From: Aquimarina sp.
Lineage (GTDB): Bacteria; Bacteroidota; Bacteroidia; Flavobacteriales; Flavobacteriaceae
Direction: 5' to 3'
Length of the DNA: 13,943 nt
Assembly: GCA_011524575.1 (NCBI GenBank)
Contig: WTKB01000342.1
Coordinates: forward strand, 1 to 13,943
Notes under the pieces: generated by a model
Databases searched by the model: none
What the model saw: only the letters and a program-made list of their open reading frames with translations
Told to the model about the DNA's origin: nothing
Made by a program: the position numbers and the translations under genes
Shown: in pieces, positions 1-7,285 of the stretch
Numbering within the stretch: position 1 is the first letter of the stretch
How the letters are laid out: the number at the start of each line of letters is the position of its first letter

Positions 1-641
1 AAAGTTACTGCTACCTTTTCTTGAAGACCAGTAAGATTTTGAGTATTCAATATTTCTTTATTGATCAGCTGCGACCCCATTCCTACGCAAGTTACTCCTG
101 CTTCAAACCAATCTCTTAAGTTACTTTCCTCGCAAGTTACCCCACCTGTTGGCATGATAGAAGTCCAAGGTTGTGGTCCCTTAACACCTTTTACAAACTT
201 AGGACCATATAAATTTCCAGGAAAAAGCTTTACTACTTCACAACCTAGTTCTTCTGCCCTAGCGATTTCCGTAAGACTTCCACAACCTGGATTCCACATA
301 ATTTTTTTGCGGTTACAAGCCAATGCAATGTCTTCTCGTAATACGGGGGTTACAATAAAATTTGCCCCTAAACTCATATATAAACTAGCCTGACCAATAT
401 CGGTTACAGAACCTACACCTAAAATCATGTCAGGAAGTTCTTTGATGGCATATTTTACAAGTTCAGCAAATACTTCGTGAGCAAAATCACCACGAGCTGT
501 AAATTCTAATAACCTAGCCCCTCCATCATAACAGGCTTTTAAAACTTTTTTTCCAAATTCAGCATCAGGATGATAAAATAACGGTACCATACCTGTTTGT
601 TTCATAGTCTGTGCCACTTGAATGCGTGTGAATTGTGCCAT
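1..641 (-). CDS. eda: KDPG/KHG aldolase (2-keto-3-deoxy-6-phosphogluconate aldolase), 3' end beyond window
   Basis: Class I (Schiff-base) aldolase that splits 2-keto-3-deoxy-6-phosphogluconate into pyruvate and glyceraldehyde-3-phosphate in the cytosol, the last step of alginate/uronate catabolism. Translating the minus strand from the ATG at 641-639 gives 213 full codons with no stop before the window edge. Seen: an LEFTARG block with Glu46 and Arg50 (family catalytic Glu and phosphate/carboxylate Arg), a GVGSVTDAGQA strand-loop, GANFIVTP, NPGCGSLTE, and the EVVKLFPG motif with the Schiff-base Lys138. The E. coli enzyme is about 213 aa, so probably only a short C-terminal tail is missing. 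It lies 54 bp downstream of kdgK on the same strand, with no terminator between, so the two are likely co-transcribed. The family call is firm; preference for KDPG over related keto-acid phosphates is inferred from the neighbours. Confidence 0.93.
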   Translation of the reverse strand, partial: MAQFTRIQVAQTMKQTGMVPLFYHPDAEFGKKVLKACYDGGARLLEFTARGDFAHEVFAELVKYAIKELPDMILGVGSVTDIGQASLYMSLGANFIVTPVLREDIALACNRKKIMWNPGCGSLTEIARAEELGCEVVKLFPGNLYGPKFVKGVKGPQPWTSIMPTGGVTCEESNLRDWFEAGVTCVGMGSQLINKEILNTQNLTGLQEKVAVT

Positions 642-695
642 ATAAAAGGTTTATTTAAATTAAAATATTATACCAATGCGTATTATAATAAAAAA

Positions 696-1721
696 TTAAC
701 GACTTACTTTTGCAGATCCATCACTATGAATAAATTGAAAAACCTCTTCTTTGGTAACTCTATTTATATCTCCATAAATAGTATGTTTAAGCACACAAGC
801 ACCTGTAGCAAAGTCTATAGCAGTTTGTGGATCATCAGCATGCTCTAGTAACCCATAAAGTAAGCCAGCCATAAAAGCATCTCCAGTACCTACCCTATCG
901 ATAACTGGGTCTGCATCTTTTATAGTGGTTCGATATAATTGTTCATCGGTGTATAAAATACCCCCTATTTTTTGAAATGAAGCATTTACCGAATGTCTGT
1001 AAGTCATACCTATGCTTGTTAAATTTGGAAGCAAATTTTTAACTTTCTGAAAAACCTTTTTAACTTCGTTTTCATCAAGATAATTCGGATCAATTTTCTG
1101 GTGACCAAGCATAAAAAGGGTGGTATCTACATCTGCTAAGATCACATGACTATATTTTAATAAATCAGGCATTACTTGCTTAGGCGCTTTTCCATATTTC
1201 CAAAGTTTACTTCGATAATTAAGATCTGTAGAAATGGTAAGCCCCATTTTAGAAGCTATTTCAACGGCTTCTTTACAAACATCCGCTGCACTTTGAGAAA
1301 GTGCTGGAGTAATACCACTCCAATGAAACCAAGTTGCATCTTTAAAAACAATTTCCCAATTGATAGTTCTTGGTTGAATCTGCGACATCGAGGAGTTTGC
1401 ACGATCGTAGATAACGTTACTGTTCCTACCTGCTGCACCATGCTCTAAAAAATACAATCCAAGTCTATCGCCTTGCCTTAAAATGTGCTCGTCTCCAATA
1501 CCAAAACTCCTAATTACTTTAAGAGCCGCATTTCCTAAAGGGTTATTTGGAATAGCTGTAATAAAATCTGTAGGAATTCCATAATTAGAAAGTGAAGCAG
1601 AAACATTAAACTCCCCACCACCATAATCTATTTGAAAGGAATTTGCTTGTTCAAACCTTAAATTTCCTGGAGGAGATAGCCTACCCATCATCTCTCCAAT
1701 AGTTACTACTTTATGTACCAT
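696..1721 (-). CDS. kdgK: 2-keto-3-deoxygluconate (KDG) kinase, PfkB family
   Basis: A 341-aa PfkB/ribokinase-family sugar kinase, predicted to phosphorylate KDG with ATP to give KDPG, the substrate of the adjacent aldolase. Seen: an N-terminal IGEMMGRLSPPG strand, a glycine-rich substrate-side motif at residues 34-41 (GGGEFNVS), a core ending in STDLNYR (about 164-170), and the C-terminal signature DRVGTGDAF at 275-283 with the catalytic Asp281 and the GTG anion hole. No signal peptide or membrane segment, so cytosolic. The length fits the family. It is the first gene of a leftward pair with eda and is divergent from the PL17 lyase across 128 bp. PfkB kinases are hard to assign by substrate from sequence alone; the KDG call rests on the eda, KdgF and lyase neighbours. 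Fructokinase or another keto-sugar kinase is the main alternative. Confidence 0.9.
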   Translation of the reverse strand: MVHKVVTIGEMMGRLSPPGNLRFEQANSFQIDYGGGEFNVSASLSNYGIPTDFITAIPNNPLGNAALKVIRSFGIGDEHILRQGDRLGLYFLEHGAAGRNSNVIYDRANSSMSQIQPRTINWEIVFKDATWFHWSGITPALSQSAADVCKEAVEIASKMGLTISTDLNYRSKLWKYGKAPKQVMPDLLKYSHVILADVDTTLFMLGHQKIDPNYLDENEVKKVFQKVKNLLPNLTSIGMTYRHSVNASFQKIGGILYTDEQLYRTTIKDADPVIDRVGTGDAFMAGLLYGLLEHADDPQTAIDFATGACVLKHTIYGDINRVTKEEVFQFIHSDGSAKVSR

Positions 1722-1849
1722 AGGCGTATTGTATTACGTCTTATTTTTATTATAAAATCATTGCTAAATCTAGGAAAAAATCTTTTTAATAGATAAAATA
1801 CATATTTTATCGATAATATGTACTATATTAACAAAAAAAATAAGTTTAT
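1722..1849. promoter_or_regulatory. Divergent promoter region between kdgK and the PL17 lyase gene
   Basis: This 128-bp, very AT-rich spacer must hold the promoters for both the leftward kdgK-eda pair and the rightward lyase-kdgF pair. I found no perfect match to the Bacteroidota -7 element (TAnnTTTG) in either direction. The nearest leftward candidate is TAGATTTA at 1772-1765, with one mismatch. The right half, closest to the lyase start, carries the inverted repeats listed separately. An A-rich stretch (1831-1842) precedes the lyase ATG, as is usual for leaders in this phylum that lack a Shine-Dalgarno site. Confidence 0.6.
1792..1821. promoter_or_regulatory. Candidate operator: overlapping inverted repeats upstream of the alginate lyase
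   Basis: Three nested or overlapping symmetric elements are seen. At 1792-1811 GATAAAATA and TATTTTATC form perfect 9-bp arms around a 2-bp centre. At 1800-1821 ACATATT and AATATGT form perfect 7-bp arms around 8 bp. At the core of the second lies the 8-bp palindrome TATCGATA (1808-1815). The site is 28 bp upstream of the lyase ATG and about 70 bp from the kdgK start, a position from which one dimeric repressor could control both transcripts. Regulators of the GntR or LacI type commonly control such loci, but none is in the window, so the binding protein is unknown. The AT-richness raises the chance of accidental symmetry. Confidence 0.5.
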
Positions 1850-4096
1850 ATGATTTATTTAAAAAAACTAATTGTATTTCTATTATTCATAGGTTTTTCA
1901 ATCCTGCATGCTAGTAAACATCCTAATTTAATTTTAACAAAAAAAGGAGTAAATGCTATTCAAAAACATTTAGGAACTATTCCAATTTTTGACCAAACAC
2001 TTGCTCGTGTTAAACAAGAAGTTGATAAAGATATAGCAACAGGTATTCACGTTCCTATTCCTAAAGATATGGCAGGTGGATACACACATGATCGACACAA
2101 AAAAAATTGGTTTACATTACAAAAAGCAGGAGTATTATACCAAATCTTAGATGAGGAAAAATATGCTATTTATGTAAAACAAGTTTTGATGTCTTATGCA
2201 AAGATGTATAAGAATTTACCTTTACATCCCAAGGAACGTTCATATGCTCGGGGTAAAATCTTTTGGCAGTGTTTAAATGATGCCAATTGGTTGGTATATG
2301 TAAGCCAGGCCTATGATTGTATCTATGATTATCTTTCCAAGTCAGAAAGAGTGTATTTAGAAGAAGAATTATTTATTCCGTATGCAGAGTTTCTATCAGA
2401 ACAAAACCCTAAATTTTTTAACCGAATACATAATCATAGCACATGGGGCAATGTGGCTGTAGGAATGATAGGACTTGTCATGAATAACGAAAAGTTTATT
2501 CGTTACGCTTTAGAAGGCTTAGACGCTACTACATTCGACAAAAATGCTATGGATAATGATGGAGGTCTCATCTATGATAAAGATAGAAAAGCAGGGTTTT
2601 TATCCAATTTAGATCAGCCTTTTTCGCCTGACGGGTATTACACTGAAGGACCTTATTACCAACGTTATGCCATGTATCCTTTTATGGTTTTTGCTGAAGC
2701 TCTTGAAAATACTCGTCCAGATCTTAAAATTTTTAATTATAAAGAAGGGGTTCTGATAAAAGGAGTAGATGCTTTACTTCAATTAACCAATGAAAAAGGA
2801 GAATTTTTCCCATTAAATGATGGGCAAAAAGGCATGTCTTATTTGGCTAATGAACTGGTAGCTGCTGTAGATATTGCTTATCATTTTGGTAAACAAGATG
2901 CGACTCTTTTAAGTATTGCAAAAAAGCAAAACACAGTACTTTTAGACAATACAGGACTATCAGTAGCTCTTGCCTTACAGCAGAATAAACAACAGGTATT
3001 TAAGAAAAAATCGATACAATTTCGTGATGGATCAAAGGGGGATGAAGGAGCCGTTTCTATTTTAAGAGCCCAAAAGAAGCCTTTCACAGTGGTGATGAAA
3101 AATACAGCACAGGGTTTGAGTCATGGTCATTATGATAAATTATCTTTTTCATATTACCATAAAGGCGAAGAAGTCTTACAAGACTATGGACTTTCTCGTT
3201 TTGTAAATGTTAAGCAGAAAAATGGAGGAGGATACCTCAAAGAAAATAAAACATTTGCTAAACAAAGTATTGCTCACAATACAGTAGTTTTAGACGAAAC
3301 TTCACACTTTAAAGGCAAATACAAAATAGGTAGTCAACATCATTCTGAGGTTTTTGCTTTTAAAACACAAGACCCCAATTTACAATTAGCTAGTGCCATA
3401 GAATTAAATGCGTATCCTGATACAAAGTTACACCGTTCTTTAATTTTACTCGAAGATCAAGATTTTGAACAACCCTTATTGATTGATGTTTTTAATATAG
3501 ATTCAAAGAATACCCATAAAATAGATTTACCATTTTATTACCATGATCAAATCATAGGAACTAACTTTAAGTACCAAACTCCAAAAGTATTAACCCCTCT
3601 TGGAGAAAAAAATGGATATCAACATTTATGGCTAGAAGGACAAACACCCTCTCTAGAAATGGATAAAACATTACAAGTAACTTGGCGTTCCAATAATCAG
3701 TTTTATACGATATCTTCGGCTCTTTCGAAGGGTGATGAGTTGTTATTTACAAGGATTGGAGCGAATGACCCTAAGTTTAATTTAAGGCGAGATCCTGCTT
3801 TTATATTAAGAAAAAAAGATGTAAAAAATGAAGTTTTTATAAATATATTAGAAACTCATGGGGGGTATAACGCAGTTACAGAAAGTGCTACAAATGCTTT
3901 TAGTAGTATTAAAAACATAGAACTTATAAAAGAGGTCTCAGAAGGCTATATCGCTTTTAAAATAATTACTACAAAAGATAAAGTACATTTGTTTGCTTTA
4001 TGTTTAGAGCGTAATGCGACAAACAAAAAACACTATATAGAAGTAGAAGGAATAACGCATCATTGGAAAGGAGAAATATTCCATTATGTAAATTAA
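1850..4096 (+). CDS. Secreted PL17-type oligoalginate lyase (heparinase II/III-like fold)
   Basis: A 748-aa polysaccharide lyase, predicted to remove unsaturated uronate monomers exolytically from alginate oligomers by beta-elimination. Residues 1-21 are a Sec signal peptide (KK, then a hydrophobic run ending LHA-SK) with no lipobox Cys, so a periplasmic or released enzyme. An alpha/alpha-barrel domain spans about 25-370 and a heparinase II/III-like beta-sandwich region about 385-748. Family residues seen: Asn195-His196 in RIHNHSTWG (equivalent to the Asn-His pair of PL17 enzymes such as Saccharophagus Alg17C), the Tyr-rich DGYYTEGPYYQRYA at 261-274 containing the likely catalytic Tyr, SHGHYDKLSF at 424-433 and AHNTVVLDE at 475-483. 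The length matches characterised PL17 exolyases (about 730-740 aa). It is followed 25 bp later by the KdgF cupin. PL17 is favoured over related PL12/PL15/PL39 families by the motif match and gene context; substrate preference (M or G) cannot be read from the sequence. Confidence 0.9.
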   Translation: MIYLKKLIVFLLFIGFSILHASKHPNLILTKKGVNAIQKHLGTIPIFDQTLARVKQEVDKDIATGIHVPIPKDMAGGYTHDRHKKNWFTLQKAGVLYQILDEEKYAIYVKQVLMSYAKMYKNLPLHPKERSYARGKIFWQCLNDANWLVYVSQAYDCIYDYLSKSERVYLEEELFIPYAEFLSEQNPKFFNRIHNHSTWGNVAVGMIGLVMNNEKFIRYALEGLDATTFDKNAMDNDGGLIYDKDRKAGFLSNLDQPFSPDGYYTEGPYYQRYAMYPFMVFAEALENTRPDLKIFNYKEGVLIKGVDALLQLTNEKGEFFPLNDGQKGMSYLANELVAAVDIAYHFGKQDATLLSIAKKQNTVLLDNTGLSVALALQQNKQQVFKKKSIQFRDGSKGDEGAVSILRAQKKPFTVVMKNTAQGLSHGHYDKLSFSYYHKGEEVLQDYGLSRFVNVKQKNGGGYLKENKTFAKQSIAHNTVVLDETSHFKGKYKIGSQHHSEVFAFKTQDPNLQLASAIELNAYPDTKLHRSLILLEDQDFEQPLLIDVFNIDSKNTHKIDLPFYYHDQIIGTNFKYQTPKVLTPLGEKNGYQHLWLEGQTPSLEMDKTLQVTWRSNNQFYTISSALSKGDELLFTRIGANDPKFNLRRDPAFILRKKDVKNEVFINILETHGGYNAVTESATNAFSSIKNIELIKEVSEGYIAFKIITTKDKVHLFALCLERNATNKKHYIEVEGITHHWKGEIFHYVN

Positions 4097-4121
4097 AAAT
4101 AAATTATTTAATAAATATACT

Positions 4122-4472
4122 ATGAAAAGTTTTGGAGCAAGTAAAGAGTTTTTACTAGGAGATGCTATTGAATGGGAAACAGTAGGTGAAGGTGTACAAC
4201 GACAAATTATGGGCTATGATGATAAAATTATGCTTGTACATGTAAAATTTAGCAAAGGTTCCATAGGACCTATCCACGATCATCATCACTCACAAGTTAC
4301 TTTTGTAAAAAGTGGACAATTTGAAGTAAGTATTAATGGTGAAAAAAAAGTACTTAAAGAAGGAGATTGTTTCTATATTCCACCTCATGCTCCACATGGA
4401 GCAGTTTGTTTAGAAGATGGTATTCTTATAGATGTCTTCAGCCCTATTAGAGAAGACTTTATGGAAAAATAG
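4122..4472 (+). CDS. kdgF: KdgF-type cupin, unsaturated uronate ring-opening enzyme
   Basis: A 116-aa single-domain cupin. KdgF proteins convert the 4,5-unsaturated uronate monomers released by pectin and alginate lyases into the linear keto form that a reductase can use. Seen: cupin motif 1 with His52, His54 and Gln58 (metal-ligand pattern HxHxxxQ) and motif 2 with IPPHAPH, where His92 supplies the fourth ligand. The C-terminal DVFSPIR block (Asp104, Phe106, Arg110) matches the active-site Asp/Phe pair described for KdgF of Yersinia and Halomonas and separates it from generic cupins. No signal peptide, so cytosolic. It lies 25 bp after the PL17 gene and is probably co-transcribed, ending before the palindromic terminator. 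A generic cupin of other function is the alternative, but motif and context agree. Confidence 0.9.
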   Translation: MKSFGASKEFLLGDAIEWETVGEGVQRQIMGYDDKIMLVHVKFSKGSIGPIHDHHHSQVTFVKSGQFEVSINGEKKVLKEGDCFYIPPHAPHGAVCLEDGILIDVFSPIREDFMEK

Positions 4473-4498
4473 TTATACCCATTAATCTTCTACTGCAA

Positions 4499-4542
4499 TA
4501 AAAAGGCACTATATTATAAATTTATAATATAGTGCCTTTTTA
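4499..4542. terminator. Bidirectional rho-independent terminator, perfect 44-bp palindrome
   Basis: The two halves, 4499-4520 and 4521-4542, are exact reverse complements (22 bp each). The stem has a GGCAC/GTGCC section, a long AT section toward the loop, and an A5 tract at the 5' foot matched by T5 at the 3' foot. It therefore reads as a hairpin with a U-tract in both directions. It starts 26 bp after the kdgF stop and ends 38 bp before the batE stop, exactly where a terminator for two convergent operons is needed. Confidence 0.9.
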
Positions 4543-4566
4543 GAGCTTGTTTAAACAAGCTCTAAA
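4539..4566. terminator. Second perfect palindrome (28 bp) overlapping the first terminator
   Basis: Perfect inverted repeat centred between 4552 and 4553, with arms TTTAGAGCTTGTTT and AAACAAGCTCTAAA. It shares 4 bp (4539-4542) with the preceding palindrome, so the two form a tandem array. Leftward transcripts from the bat operon meet it first, 14 bp after the batE stop; rightward transcripts meet it after the first hairpin. It has only short A/T flanks, so it is probably a back-up terminator or a 3'-end stabilising stem. The two hairpins share bases and could compete when folding. Confidence 0.8.
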
Positions 4567-4580
4567 TTAATAGAGTGACA

Positions 4581-5390
4581 TTACAAAAGTTTGAAAGCCT
4601 TTTGTGAAGCTGCCCATGCTTTTGTACCATCACTAAGGATTACCTGAGTCCAATTGCCCATTTTTTCTTTCAATTGTACTTTAGTAGCTTCGTGTAATTT
4701 GATAACTACTTCGCTTCTAGAGTTTGGCTCACTATATAATGGAACTTCTTGCTCATAAACAATTGCCATAGACTGATTTATATCATATCCATTTCGCACA
4801 AAAGCCAATACTAAAAAAAGTACCGAAGCAAAAGCAGCCAACAACCATGCACTAAATAGTAACTGGCGTGATTGTGACATGGAACTAATATAAAAACCAA
4901 TAAAAGTAATTATAAAAATTAGCATTGTTGCTATGGCACAATAGCCCCAAAAATCTTGGGTATAATTCTGCATTAATTTTTGATAAGTAGATTTTAAAAA
5001 ACCTTTTGGTTTGTGAGGAATTTGATCGATGCGAGCATTCTTAACAAACTGATAATTTGTTTTAATATCAGAATCAGTAGGATCAAGAACTAAGGCTTTT
5101 TCATAATGATATGCACTTGGTGCTAATTCGTTATTTTTAAAATAAGCATTGGCTAAATTAAAATGAACAGCACTCGAAGTATTTCCTGATTTTAAGATAG
5201 ATTCATAACTAGAAATCGCTTTTTGATAAGCACCTTTATTGTAATAGCTATTTGCTTGTTTAAAAGCAGAAGTATTGCCAATAATATCTAAACTATTTTC
5301 ATTAACCGTACTCGGAGTATTTGCAGAAATCGGCACGACAAAAAATGTAATAACTACTACAAAAAAAGTATTCAAGAAAAGAATTCGCAT
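4581..5390 (-). CDS. batE: BatE: TPR and SH3-like domain membrane protein
   Basis: Last gene of the MoxR-Bat operon, 269 aa. Seen: a signal peptide or anchor at 1-23 (hydrophobic run ending PISA-N), two or three TPR helical pairs at about 40-106 (including HFNLANAYFKNNELAPSAYH followed by YEKALVLDP), two transmembrane helices at about 148-169 and 177-197, and a C-terminal bacterial SH3-like segment at about 207-267 (VPLYSEPNSRSEVVIKLHEA, then NWTQVILSDGTKAW). This order (signal, TPR, two TM, SH3b) is the usual BatE layout in Bacteroidota. The TPR and the SH3 part should both face the periplasm, in keeping with a scaffold that binds partner proteins or peptidoglycan. It starts 26 bp after the batD stop and ends against the double terminator. 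Biochemical function is unknown. Confidence 0.88.
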   Translation of the reverse strand: MRILFLNTFFVVVITFFVVPISANTPSTVNENSLDIIGNTSAFKQANSYYNKGAYQKAISSYESILKSGNTSSAVHFNLANAYFKNNELAPSAYHYEKALVLDPTDSDIKTNYQFVKNARIDQIPHKPKGFLKSTYQKLMQNYTQDFWGYCAIATMLIFIITFIGFYISSMSQSRQLLFSAWLLAAFASVLFLVLAFVRNGYDINQSMAIVYEQEVPLYSEPNSRSEVVIKLHEATKVQLKEKMGNWTQVILSDGTKAWAASQKAFKLL

Positions 5391-5416
5391 AACAATAAAG
5401 AAGTTTTTTTAAACGT

Positions 5417-7219
5417 TTAAAGATGTTTATCTATGGCTGTAATCAATTCAGAAGCTTTTTTATAATCAGCATCCATACCTTGCATAGATACTGGAGCATA
5501 ATTTGCCATTTCACAATTTTCAAGAACATCTAGAAAGGAAGTTATAATTTGATTATCCAATTGTTTTTCTTTAAGTAAAGTAGCAATACCTTCTTTGTGC
5601 ATATCACTGGTAACTACATGAAATTTAGCTTTTAAGAAATTACGTAAAGCCACATCCAAAGATTTATAAAACGTCTTGGAGTTTCCTAGATTCTTTTTAG
5701 CTTCTGACAAATGTTTTTTCACTAATTTTTGAGCATTTCTAGATCTTTTTCTTTCGTGATCATTTGCAAAATCTTGTTGTTTTTTAGTAAAAAACAAGCC
5801 TAAAGGAATCAATAATAAAGGTCCAAGATAACTACACCAAAAACGCCAAGAATTAAAGAATATATCCGATTCATTAGACTGTAAATCTGTAGAAGTTTTA
5901 ATAAATGTAAAAGCTTTTATAGGAACTGTTGCAGGCTTTAAAATATTTTGTTGTGAATTATTTATACTATCAGTAGCATTTGCTACCATAGAAGTACTTG
6001 TGTTGGTACTAAAAATAGGTCCTTCTGTAACATTAAGCTTAATACTCGAAATAGTTTTAGTTTGGTATTTTTCTAAAACAGGATCAAAATAACTGAAAGC
6101 AATATTTTTAATAGGGAAAATGCCTTTATATTGAGGTACAATGGTATAAGTATCGGAAACCTTCCCTTTAAGCCCTGTAATACGCGTACTTACACTTGCT
6201 TTGTGTTCTGGATCATAAACTTCTAAAGTATTAGGAAGCTCTAATTTTGGTAACGAAAATAGTTTTAAATTCCCTGTACCTGATGCCTCTAGTTTTAATT
6301 GTAAAGATTCTGTTGCTTTGAGTCGTGTTCTACTTGGAATGGCTTTAAATTTAAAAGTTCCCACCGCTCCTGTAAAACTCTTAGGAGCACCTTTTGGTAA
6401 AGGACGTACTTTTATTTTAGTACTTCCTGCAGAAATATTTCTTGTAATGGTCTTTTGCGTTCTTCTTCCAAAAAAATCTCTACGATCGGTTTGGACAATA
6501 ATAGGAACAGATAACGTAATTGGAGTAAGCTCTAAAGTACCTGTTTTTTGTGGATACAACACTACTTTTCTAACCACCACATAACTTGCAATTTGATTAT
6601 TAAACTTCCCTGCTTTCACTTTAAGTTCTTGAATATCGATACTCTGACTCCAGAAATCTTTAAATTGAGGAATATCTACTTCTTGCGGTACATTGATCCC
6701 TACACCTTGATCCCAATACAAACGATACTCTACACCGACTGCTTGATTTAAATAAGGGTTTTTATCGGATACTATGGCTACCAAATGTACTTTATCACGA
6801 GCTTGAGCAGCTACTGATGCTTTTGAACCAATATTATTTGTATTCACCGCAGAAGTCACTACAATGTTAAAAGGCTCTGTTTTATAAGTTTCCCCTTCGT
6901 ATTCAATACTGGCTTGCCCTATTTTATAGGACCCTGTAGCTCGTGGTGATAATATATAAGTAATCTTTTTTCTATAAGAACTTTTGCCATTTGTCCATGA
7001 ACGGCTCACCGATTGGTTTGGACCACCAACCACGTCAAAATCCTCAAAGTCTGGTCTTTGAAAATTATCACCATCAACATTCATTTCGTATTCTAATCGA
7101 AGACTTTCATTGATACCAATACTCTTGCTATTTACTCTAACCACAAAACTAACTTGTGAAAAAAGAGATCCAAACGGAAAACACAAAAGTATATAGAGTA
7201 ATAAAGAGATAGATTTCAT
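5417..7219 (-). CDS. batD: BatD: large extracytoplasmic protein with one C-terminal membrane span
   Basis: A 600-aa BatD-family (oxygen tolerance) protein. Seen: a signal peptide at 1-22 (ending LFSQ), a long beta-rich region at about 23-400 typical of BatD (opening FVVRVNSKSIGINESLRLEY and FEDFDVVGGPNQS; later TGNLKLFSLPKLELPNTLEV and VPQYKGIFPIKNI), a Ser/Asn/Thr-rich linker at about 400-450, a transmembrane helix at about 460-478, and a basic helical cytosolic tail of about 120 residues. The tail contains FYKSLDVALRNFLKAKF, similar to a segment of the 552-aa protein upstream. The predicted topology puts the beta region outside the inner membrane and the helical tail inside. In the operon it follows batC after 66 bp that hold a strong hairpin. 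Its role is thought to be envelope assembly or stress resistance together with the VWA proteins; the exact activity is unknown. Confidence 0.9.
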   Translation of the reverse strand: MKSISLLLYILLCFPFGSLFSQVSFVVRVNSKSIGINESLRLEYEMNVDGDNFQRPDFEDFDVVGGPNQSVSRSWTNGKSSYRKKITYILSPRATGSYKIGQASIEYEGETYKTEPFNIVVTSAVNTNNIGSKASVAAQARDKVHLVAIVSDKNPYLNQAVGVEYRLYWDQGVGINVPQEVDIPQFKDFWSQSIDIQELKVKAGKFNNQIASYVVVRKVVLYPQKTGTLELTPITLSVPIIVQTDRRDFFGRRTQKTITRNISAGSTKIKVRPLPKGAPKSFTGAVGTFKFKAIPSRTRLKATESLQLKLEASGTGNLKLFSLPKLELPNTLEVYDPEHKASVSTRITGLKGKVSDTYTIVPQYKGIFPIKNIAFSYFDPVLEKYQTKTISSIKLNVTEGPIFSTNTSTSMVANATDSINNSQQNILKPATVPIKAFTFIKTSTDLQSNESDIFFNSWRFWCSYLGPLLLIPLGLFFTKKQQDFANDHERKRSRNAQKLVKKHLSEAKKNLGNSKTFYKSLDVALRNFLKAKFHVVTSDMHKEGIATLLKEKQLDNQIITSFLDVLENCEMANYAPVSMQGMDADYKKASELITAIDKHL

Positions 7220-7239
7220 ATAATTTCAACAGATTTAAC

Positions 7240-7272
7240 AATGAAGTGATTTAAAGTTTAAATCACTTCATT
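7240..7272. repeat. Perfect 33-nt hairpin between batC and batD
   Basis: Exact inverted repeat: arms of 16 bp (7240-7255 and 7257-7272) around a single central base, with core ATGAAGTGATTTAAA and its complement. Neither side has a run of Ts beyond the stem, so it does not look like a standard terminator. It starts 14 bp after the batC stop codon and ends 20 bp before the batD ATG, in the largest gap of the operon. Likely roles are a stem protecting the 3' end of an upstream mRNA segment, an RNase processing site, or partial attenuation that lowers batD-batE expression; all of these are inferred. Confidence 0.8.
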
Positions 7273-7285
7273 TCAAAAAATAAAG

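Noticed and set aside
61..393. Open frame of 110 aa on the plus strand at the left end
   Set aside because: It lies antisense to the eda reading frame, which carries full family motifs; its translation has no recognisable domain.
597..848. Open frame of 83 aa on the plus strand spanning the eda-kdgK gap
   Set aside because: Cys/His/Lys-rich shadow antisense to the ends of eda and kdgK, with no domain and no plausible leader.
1764..1772. TAGATTTAG on the minus strand as the kdgK -7 element
   Set aside because: It misses the conserved G of TAnnTTTG and no TTG is seen at the expected -33 distance, so it is not called as a promoter feature.
5408..5421. 14-bp palindrome TTTAAACGTTTAAA at the batD stop
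   Set aside because: Short and AT-rich, overlaps the coding end and has no loop; too little to call a terminator or operator.
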